DNA from: an uncultured bacterium
Lineage (GTDB): Bacteria; Bacteroidota; Bacteroidia; CAILMK01
Length of the DNA stretch: 8,597 nt
Direction: 5' to 3'
Assembly: GCA_903835275.1 (NCBI GenBank)
Contig: CAILMK010000146.1
Location: forward strand, 1-8,597
Shown here: piece by piece, positions 1 to 4,044 of the stretch
Layout: every line of letters starts with the position of its first letter
Position numbering within the stretch: position 1 is the first letter of the stretch
Made by a program: the position numbers and the translations under genes
Notes under the pieces: model-generated
Database searches by the model: none
What the model saw: only the letters and a program-made list of their open reading frames with translations
Told to the model about the DNA's origin: nothing

Positions 1-29
1 ATTTTCATACTTAAACAGATACCACTGTC

Positions 30-581
30 ATGTATTCATTCAGCAATAATCCCATAGGAACCTACACATTTGTTTTTGAAAAGCCTGGCTTTGGCGATTA
101 CAAAATATTTAATTTTAACAGTCTTGGCGCAGGCGAGGCTGACGTCAATCAGGTAAATTTATACAGGAATCCTGATTATCTTTTTTATGATTTGACGGAA
201 ATTCCCGCACTTGTTATTGCTACTGATGGCTCAAATCGTTATTATCTGGATGTTGATTTTAAGAAAAATGATCCTAAGCACACAGATATGCAAGGAGTAC
301 TTGCATTTGGCATGACTCCGGATTTTTCATTGAATGACAACAGCTGCATTTTCGTGTATATATATTATAACATTGATCCAACCCGCGATCTGTTGCTTAC
401 TATTGATATTACTGAATTTGCACGAATACTTTCTTTTTCAGGTGTAACGATAAAAGGCACCACCGTTTATTCAAAACTCTATCCACTTGCCAGTGCATCC
501 ATCTACACGGACTTGGTAAGTGGCAATGTAATGTATCCTGCTTTCGGCACATCAACAAATACGAATTTTATTTTACCCTAA
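30..581 (+). CDS. Unrecognised 183-aa protein starting inside a carboxypeptidase-regulatory-like beta domain; possibly 5'-truncated
   Basis: The function is unknown. The first ~50 residues, with GTYTFVFEKPGFGDYK followed by a Gly-rich turn (SLGAGE) and a YLFYDLT strand, resemble the second half of the carboxypeptidase regulatory-like (CarboxypepD_reg/PEGA-type) beta-sandwich common in Bacteroidota lipoproteins of roughly 230 residues. The remaining ~130 residues are rich in Tyr, Phe, Thr and Asp and look all-beta, with no catalytic motif. There is no signal peptide or lipobox at this N-terminus, although relatives are usually exported. The ATG at 30 is the first available start after an in-frame TAA at 12-14. 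The codons between that stop and the ATG read T-D-T-T-V, which is what the preceding beta strand would be expected to contain. The gene may therefore be the 3' part of a longer gene broken by a nonsense change or a sequence error. Its stop codon overlaps the start of the next gene (TAATG), so the two are probably co-translated. Confidence 0.6.
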   Translation: MYSFSNNPIGTYTFVFEKPGFGDYKIFNFNSLGAGEADVNQVNLYRNPDYLFYDLTEIPALVIATDGSNRYYLDVDFKKNDPKHTDMQGVLAFGMTPDFSLNDNSCIFVYIYYNIDPTRDLLLTIDITEFARILSFSGVTIKGTTVYSKLYPLASASIYTDLVSGNVMYPAFGTSTNTNFILP

Positions 582-1042
582 TGTCTAAACAATCACAATA
601 CGAACTACTCCTGAAGCAAATGCAAAGCCTCATTGTAGAGGGCATTCCTGCTGAAGGGAATATTTGCAATCTGCTTTCCCTCCTGAAAAGCGAAATGAAT
701 CTTTTCTGGGTGGGCCTGTATATGCGCACGGGAGAAGACACTTTAGGCCTTGGTTCATTCCAGGGATTACCAGCCTGTACAGTGATAAAATTTGGCAAAG
801 GTGTTTGCGGAACTACAGCTACAAAACAGGAAACACAAATAGTGGATGATGTAACGCTGTTCCCGGGATACATTGCCTGCCATGCGGAAGCGGCCTCAGA
901 AATTGTGGTGCCCGGATTCAGGGATGGGAAAATCCATTTTGTACTGGATGTAGATAGCGCAGAAAAAGCTGCGTTTGATACCGTCGACAAGGAGTATCTG
1001 GAGAGAGTTGTGAGGATGATAGAGGGGATCTATGCTATCTGA
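581..1042 (+). CDS. msrC: Free methionine-(R)-sulfoxide reductase (fRMsr, GAF domain)
   Basis: This enzyme reduces the R form of free methionine sulfoxide back to methionine in the cytoplasm, using thioredoxin-type reductant. The whole 153-residue protein is one GAF domain, the usual length for the family. The three family cysteines are present as Cys66 (LPAC), Cys76 (GKGVCG) and Cys100 (GYIACH). Their spacing of 10 and 24 residues equals that of the E. coli enzyme (Cys84, Cys94, Cys118). The strands around FPGYIAC and SEIVVP, and the acidic residues Glu107, Asp123 and Asp125 near the substrate pocket, are also typical. The start is the ATG of the TAATG overlap with the upstream gene, so translation is probably coupled. 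A 140-aa open frame on the opposite strand is a shadow of this gene. The identification is secure. The role of the unknown upstream partner is not evident. Confidence 0.95.
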   Translation: MSKQSQYELLLKQMQSLIVEGIPAEGNICNLLSLLKSEMNLFWVGLYMRTGEDTLGLGSFQGLPACTVIKFGKGVCGTTATKQETQIVDDVTLFPGYIACHAEAASEIVVPGFRDGKIHFVLDVDSAEKAAFDTVDKEYLERVVRMIEGIYAI

Positions 1043-1120
1043 ATCACGGATTTTATAGATTACACTAATCGCACTGATTTAAAATCTGTGAAATCTTTTA
1101 ATCAGTTTAATCTGTGATTC
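1041..1120. repeat. Nested inverted repeat after msrC
   Basis: The outer arms 1041-1052 (gaatcacggatt) and 1109-1120 (aatctgtgattc) pair at 11 of 12 positions, with a G-T wobble at the other. Inside lies a second inverted repeat, 1073-1079 (actgatt) with 1100-1106 (aatcagt), extended by A/T pairs. The left outer arm starts within the msrC stop codon. No T-run follows on the + strand, so it is not a canonical intrinsic terminator. Transcribed, it could still form a two-tier hairpin that protects the msrC message end. Confidence 0.6.
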
Positions 1121-1125
1121 TGAAA

Positions 1126-1145
1126 TAATCTGCGTTAATCTGCGG
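1126..1145. repeat. Tandem 10-bp direct repeat (taatctgcgt / taatctgcgg)
   Basis: Two adjacent copies of TAATCTGCG(T/G) lie in the spacer upstream of miaE. They are related to the AATCTGTGA copies at 1083-1091 and 1109-1117. The 10-bp period equals about one DNA helical turn. Similar AATCTGTG/AATCTGCG strings are, from memory, scattered in intergenic DNA of many environmental bacteria; their function is unknown. Confidence 0.8.
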
Positions 1146-1153
1146 GAGACAAA

Positions 1154-1173
1154 AACTTTGCGGAACTTTGCGA
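1154..1173. repeat. Tandem 10-bp direct repeat (aactttgcgg / aactttgcga)
   Basis: Two adjacent copies of AACTTTGCG(G/A) end 7 nt before the miaE start codon. Each copy contains TTTGC, the 3' half of the Bacteroidota -7 promoter element (TAnnTTTG), but lacks the TA half, so no promoter is called. Its position directly before the start codon means it forms most of the ribosome-loading region of miaE. Confidence 0.8.
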
Positions 1174-1180
1174 GAAAAAG

Positions 1181-1777
1181 ATGTCAGAAAAGAATATACT
1201 CGGTTTAAAACTTCCAACTGATCCGCGCTGGGCGGATATGGTAAAATCCAGTCTGGAGGATATCCTTACTGATCATGCTTATTGCGAGCAAAAAGCGGCA
1301 TCCACCTGCATCTCCATTATTACAAAATTTCCTGATTTTAAAGGTATTGTCGAAAAGCTGAGCCCTCTGGTTACCGAGGAATGGGGACATTTCAGGATGG
1401 TATTACGGGAATTAAAAAAACGCAAATTATCACTCGGCCCTCAAAGAAAGGACGTGTACGTAAACGAACTTATGAAGCTTGTACGATCCGGAGTGAGCAG
1501 GCAGGAATTATTGGTGGAAAGGCTTTTGGTTTTTGCATTGATTGAAGCCCGCAGTTGCGAGCGCTTCAAAGTGCTTTCTGAACAAATGGAAGATGAAGAC
1601 CTCAAACGCTTTTACCATGATCTTATGGTTGCCGAGGCCGGGCATTACAGTCTTTTCATAGAGCTTGCGAATGCGCAGATGGAAGAAGAAATTGTACGCA
1701 AGCGCTGGAATGAATTATTACTTGCAGAAGCGGAGATCATGAAAAGCCTCGAACCGAGGGGCGATAGAATACATTAA
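1181..1777 (+). CDS. miaE: tRNA-(2-methylthio-N6-isopentenyladenosine-37) hydroxylase MiaE
   Basis: MiaE hydroxylates the isopentenyl group of ms2i6A at position 37 of tRNAs reading UNN codons, an O2-dependent reaction at a non-haem diiron centre. The 198-residue protein is a single four-helix ferritin-like bundle of normal family length. The six expected iron ligands can be read in order: Glu36 (AYCEQKA), Glu67 and His70 (EEWGHF), Glu122 (IEARSCERF), Glu152 and His155 (EAGHYSLF). The E-x-x-H pairs in helices 2 and 4, together with the EARSCERF motif, distinguish MiaE from rubrerythrins and bacterioferritins. The ATG at 1181 follows an A-rich stretch, is the first in frame and gives the expected N-terminus (GLKLPTDPRW). 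It lies 138 nt after msrC across a repeat-filled spacer, so co-transcription is possible but not shown. It converges on the HIT gene and has no clear intrinsic terminator of its own. Confidence 0.93.
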   Translation: MSEKNILGLKLPTDPRWADMVKSSLEDILTDHAYCEQKAASTCISIITKFPDFKGIVEKLSPLVTEEWGHFRMVLRELKKRKLSLGPQRKDVYVNELMKLVRSGVSRQELLVERLLVFALIEARSCERFKVLSEQMEDEDLKRFYHDLMVAEAGHYSLFIELANAQMEEEIVRKRWNELLLAEAEIMKSLEPRGDRIH

Positions 1778-1788
1778 AAAAAGGAACA

Positions 1789-1809
1789 AAGGGCGAGGGA
1801 CAAGGGACA
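1789..1809. repeat. Short 7-bp tandem repeat (aagggcg / agggaca / agggaca)
   Basis: Three heptamer-like units, the last two identical (AGGGACA), lie 12 nt after the miaE stop codon in the convergent spacer. The + strand here is purine-rich against an otherwise AT-rich background. The rest of the spacer (1810-1869) is A-rich with two copies of AATCCATT, and no gene was found in it. Confidence 0.6.
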
Positions 1810-1869
1810 AAAATCCATTCTTAATAACAAACCAAAAAAAAGTTAATCCTAAAATCCATTAATCCAACA

Positions 1870-1883
1870 TCCGCCGCGGCGGA
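1870..1883. repeat. Perfect 14-bp GC-rich palindrome TCCGCCGCGGCGGA
   Basis: The sequence is its own reverse complement over 14 bases. It is almost entirely G+C within a spacer that is otherwise about 70% A+T. It sits between convergent genes. No T-run adjoins it on either side, so by itself it is not an intrinsic terminator. It could be a protein-binding site or a dispersed palindromic repeat. Confidence 0.7.
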
Positions 1884-1894
1884 CTAGTTCAGAC

Positions 1895-1916
1895 AAAAAA
1901 CTAACGATCGTTAGTT
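1895..1916 (-). terminator. Intrinsic terminator of the HIT gene, overlapping its stop codon
   Basis: The 18-bp perfect palindrome AACTAACGATCGTTAGTT (1899-1916) is followed, when read on the - strand, by a run of Ts (complement of the A-run ending at 1900). The likely hairpin has a 7-bp stem and a GATC loop. Its first bases are part of the HIT stop codon (1915-1917), so termination would occur immediately after translation ends. The stem is AT-rich, so strength is uncertain. Confidence 0.65.
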
Positions 1917-2313
1917 AGCGAGCTAATTGAGCGACTATTTTATCGGCGGTCTTTTGCAATTCAGTCTGATCAACCTTCATCTTTGGCTTTTCAAAATTGA
2001 TATCCCCAACTGTTTGAAGCGGAACCAGATGTATATGTGCATGAGGCACTTCCAAGCCAATTATGGCCACTCCGATCTTCTTGCAGGGAATAGCCCTTTC
2101 AATGGCAGGGGCTACTTTCTTGGCAAATAGAAACAAGCCCTGATAGAGTTCATCCTCCATATTAAAGATATAATCCACTTCCAACTTGGGAATAACAAGC
2201 ACATGCCCTGTTGCGATGGGCGTTATATCCAGAAAAGCAAGATAATTTTCATCCTCCATGATTTTGAAGGAAGGGATTTCCCCGGAAACTATTTTTGAAA
2301 ATATGGATGCCAT
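1915..2313 (-). CDS. HIT-family nucleotide-binding protein (Hint/HinT-like)
   Basis: This is a histidine-triad protein. Such cytoplasmic dimers bind purine nucleotides and hydrolyse nucleoside phosphoramidates or related adenylates; the physiological substrate here cannot be told. The 132-residue length is normal. The N-terminal segment MASIFSKIVSGEIPSFK and the DITPIATGHVLVIPK strand are typical of the Hint branch. The triad reads His91-Ala-His93-Ile-His95 (PHAHIHLVPL), with His93 the expected nucleophile. One departure is AIIGLEVPHAH, where Hint proteins usually have a polar N-x-G-xx-A-x-Q segment before the triad; here Gly86 is kept and the Gln is replaced by Val. The gene lies 88 nt downstream of greA on the same strand, an order I recall as common in Bacteroidota, so the two probably form an operon. 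The spacer between them carries a heptamer repeat, and a terminator overlaps the stop codon. Confidence 0.93.
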   Translation of the reverse strand: MASIFSKIVSGEIPSFKIMEDENYLAFLDITPIATGHVLVIPKLEVDYIFNMEDELYQGLFLFAKKVAPAIERAIPCKKIGVAIIGLEVPHAHIHLVPLQTVGDINFEKPKMKVDQTELQKTADKIVAQLAR

Positions 2314-2345
2314 TTTGTTAGTGATTAAGTAATTAAGTGGATTTC

Positions 2346-2394
2346 AATCGTAAATCGTAAATCGTAAATCGTAAATCGTACATCCTAAATCGTA
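2346..2394. repeat. Seven-unit 7-bp tandem repeat (aatcgta)
   Basis: Five perfect consecutive copies of AATCGTA (2346-2380) are followed by one degenerate copy (CATCCTA, 2381-2387) and one more perfect copy (2388-2394). The array fills most of the greA-HIT spacer and ends 7 bases before the greA stop codon. It is transcribed if the two genes share a message, reading TACGATT on that strand. There is no spacer/repeat alternation, so this is not a CRISPR array. Confidence 0.95.
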
Positions 2395-2401
2395 AATTGA
2401 A

Positions 2402-2878
2402 TTACTCTCTCGTTATCTTCAAAACTTCAAGCTTCAGCGTACCGGCAGGGATCGTTACCTCTATGGTATCACCGATTTTCTTTCCCAGCAAACTTTGCCC
2501 AATCGGACTCTTAACGGATATTTTACCTTCTTTCAGGCTTGCTTCAGTTTCTGATACAATCTTATATTTAACATCCTTCTTGGTATTGTGGTTCTTCACA
2601 TAAACCGTGGAAAGGATCATTACCTTGCTGGTATCTACGCTGCTTTCATCAATAATCCTGGAATTTGCAATAGTATTTGCCAACTTGGATATCTTGGCCT
2701 CCAAATGCCCCTGGGCATCCTTGGCTGCATCATATTCCGCGTTTTCCGATAGATCACCCTTGTCTCTCGCTTCCTGAATTTGCTTTGCAATTTCCTGCCG
2801 CCCCTTGGTGGTTAGCTCCCTATGCTCCGCATTAAGCTTATCCAATCCTTCCTTTGTAAAATAAAAAACTTCAGCCAT
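2402..2878 (-). CDS. greA: Transcription elongation factor GreA
   Basis: GreA enters the secondary channel of backtracked RNA polymerase and stimulates cleavage of the extruded RNA 3' end, rescuing stalled complexes. The 158 residues equal the length of E. coli GreA. Residues 1-75 form the N-terminal antiparallel coiled coil. Its tip carries the signature EARDKGDLSENAEYDAAK, with Asp42 and Glu45 matching the Asp41/Glu44 pair that coordinates the catalytic Mg2+. Residues ~80-158 are the FKBP-like globular domain, with the typical SPIGQSLLGKKIGD segment. The ATG at 2876-2878 gives the standard N-terminus. It is followed by the HIT gene 88 nt on. A strong hairpin with a T-run ends just 12 nt before the start codon and a candidate -7 element lies upstream of it, so expression is likely influenced by that leader structure. 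Confidence 0.97.
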   Translation of the reverse strand: MAEVFYFTKEGLDKLNAEHRELTTKGRQEIAKQIQEARDKGDLSENAEYDAAKDAQGHLEAKISKLANTIANSRIIDESSVDTSKVMILSTVYVKNHNTKKDVKYKIVSETEASLKEGKISVKSPIGQSLLGKKIGDTIEVTIPAGTLKLEVLKITRE

Positions 2879-2890
2879 GTCTAATTAATT

Positions 2891-2928
2891 AAAAAACTCA
2901 ACGTCCCCCTATTTGGGAGACGTTGAGT
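2891..2928 (-). terminator. Strong intrinsic terminator after the porV-like gene; also in the greA leader
   Basis: On the - strand a 10-bp perfect stem, ACTCAACGTC (arms 2919-2928 and 2896-2905), continues after one mismatch with three G-C pairs (2907-2909 with 2915-2917) and closes on a 5-nt loop. A run of five Ts (complement of 2891-2895) follows directly. This is a textbook intrinsic terminator 32 nt beyond the porV-like stop codon. Because it ends 12 nt before the greA ATG, it should also lie within the greA 5' leader. Confidence 0.9.
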
Positions 2929-2939
2929 AAAATCTTATA

Positions 2940-2947
2940 CAAATATA
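2940..2947 (-). promoter_or_regulatory. Candidate Bacteroidota -7 element (TATATTTG) for greA
   Basis: Read on the - strand this is TATATTTG, a full match to the TAnnTTTG -7 consensus of Bacteroidota housekeeping promoters. It lies between the porV-like stop codon and the hairpin and would start transcription near 2933-2934, giving a leader of about 55 nt that contains the hairpin. No good -33 TTTG box at the usual 19-21 nt spacing is evident, so the call is tentative. Confidence 0.4.
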
Positions 2948-2960
2948 AAACCTTTTTAGC

Positions 2961-4025
2961 CTAAAGCGTCAGCTTTAACCCAAAAGTATTTGTTCCTGTA
3001 AATATGGATGAACGATAAGAATAATCAATACCAAAGCGTTTAAGATGATCCTTCCCGAAAGGAATATCCACTGTAGCTCCAAGAGAAGGACCAACATAGG
3101 CCTTCGTGCGATTATCAGCACTGAACATATCCTGTTCGTAGTTATATCCTGCACGAAGCATTAAAAGCCCTTTATAGCTGTATTGCACTCCTGCTATTTC
3201 CTGATCCTTGTCAAATGCATTGGACATGAAAGAACCTGCAAGAGTAACCTTACTTGCACTCAGGGAATCAAAGAACAAATCATAAGATACTCCTATATTC
3301 AGCATGGAAGGAAGTTCAAATTCATTCGCACGGCTTTCTATTGTCATTTCATAAGCAGATCCGTCAATCAATGCACGTGTAGCCAATCCACCACCACTAT
3401 AAGACATTGTAGGGCCAATATTCCTAAGGGATACACCAATTTTTATCCTGTCTTTATCACCTGCAAAATACTGAATACCGGCATCCATTGCTATACCATT
3501 AGCACTTACGGAAGTTACACCTTCACTAAGCGCGCGGAATAAAATACCGGCGCGGATGGCATTGGAAAATTTATGCGCGTATCCGACACCGATGTTAACC
3601 ATGGAAATCCTATAAGTACCCTGAACAGGTTCAGGACTATTTACTGTGGTAACAGGAATATCTCCAAAATCCCATGAAACAACACTTAAACCAATGGCAT
3701 CATCCTTATCGGCACCAAGGGTTTGTGCAAAACCAAAGGCGTTAATATTAATGCCGACGGATGAATTACCCAACCAGTTGGTTCTGGATGCAATGAATTC
3801 CGTCTGGTGAATATCCGCAAGCCCTGCTACATTGAACTGCATGGCCTCTACACCATTAATACCTGCTATATTTACTCCTCCCCATCCGGAACTTCTAGCC
3901 CACGGATTCACAAGAAGCTGCTCTGCGCCGGCCTGGCCTACGCGGTCAGGATTTCCTGCCATTACGGATTGTGAAAGGGCTATGCCTATTAATAATCCTG
4001 CTATATTTTTGATCATCTTACTCAT
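2961..4025 (-). CDS. PorV/PorQ-family outer-membrane beta-barrel protein (type IX secretion-associated)
   Basis: The mature protein is a predicted FadL-like outer-membrane barrel of the PorV/PorQ family. In Porphyromonas, PorV carries cargo from the T9SS translocon to the surface attachment complex. I chose the ATG at 4023-4025 (354 aa), which gives a clear signal peptide: MSK, then a hydrophobic core (IAGLLIGIALSQSV), cleaved after VMA at residue 23. A start 13 codons earlier (4064) would add a polar extension ahead of that signal and overlap the upstream gene; an ATG at 4016 is also possible. After cleavage come the family's VGQAGAEQLL and WARSSGWGG segments and an N-x-AGLA motif (FNVAGLA, with Val for the usual Pro). 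Alternating amphipathic strands follow to a C-terminal FGLKLTL strand. It lies 19 nt downstream of the cargo gene, so the pair looks dedicated to each other. Whether this is the core PorV or a paralogue cannot be decided from one locus; the pairing favours a paralogue. Confidence 0.85.
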   Translation of the reverse strand: MSKMIKNIAGLLIGIALSQSVMAGNPDRVGQAGAEQLLVNPWARSSGWGGVNIAGINGVEAMQFNVAGLADIHQTEFIASRTNWLGNSSVGININAFGFAQTLGADKDDAIGLSVVSWDFGDIPVTTVNSPEPVQGTYRISMVNIGVGYAHKFSNAIRAGILFRALSEGVTSVSANGIAMDAGIQYFAGDKDRIKIGVSLRNIGPTMSYSGGGLATRALIDGSAYEMTIESRANEFELPSMLNIGVSYDLFFDSLSASKVTLAGSFMSNAFDKDQEIAGVQYSYKGLLMLRAGYNYEQDMFSADNRTKAYVGPSLGATVDIPFGKDHLKRFGIDYSYRSSIFTGTNTFGLKLTL

Positions 4026-4044
4026 TTTTCTGATTTGATAATAT

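Noticed and set aside
568..990. 140-aa open frame on the - strand across msrC
   Set aside because: It lies fully opposite a gene whose catalytic cysteines and fold are intact, and its translation shows no recognisable motif. It is a shadow frame.
1041..1120. Intrinsic terminator for msrC
   Set aside because: The outer stem is interrupted by a ~56-nt interior and is not followed by a T-run, so it was recorded as an inverted repeat only.
1154..1173. Promoter of miaE based on TTTGC in each repeat unit
   Set aside because: The TA half of the -7 consensus is missing in both copies, and the position 7-27 nt before the start codon would leave almost no leader.
1870..1883. Intrinsic terminator for miaE
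   Set aside because: No T-run follows on the + strand, so the palindrome is listed only as a repeat.
2346..2394. CRISPR array
   Set aside because: The units are 7 bp and contiguous without unique spacers, and there are no cas genes nearby.
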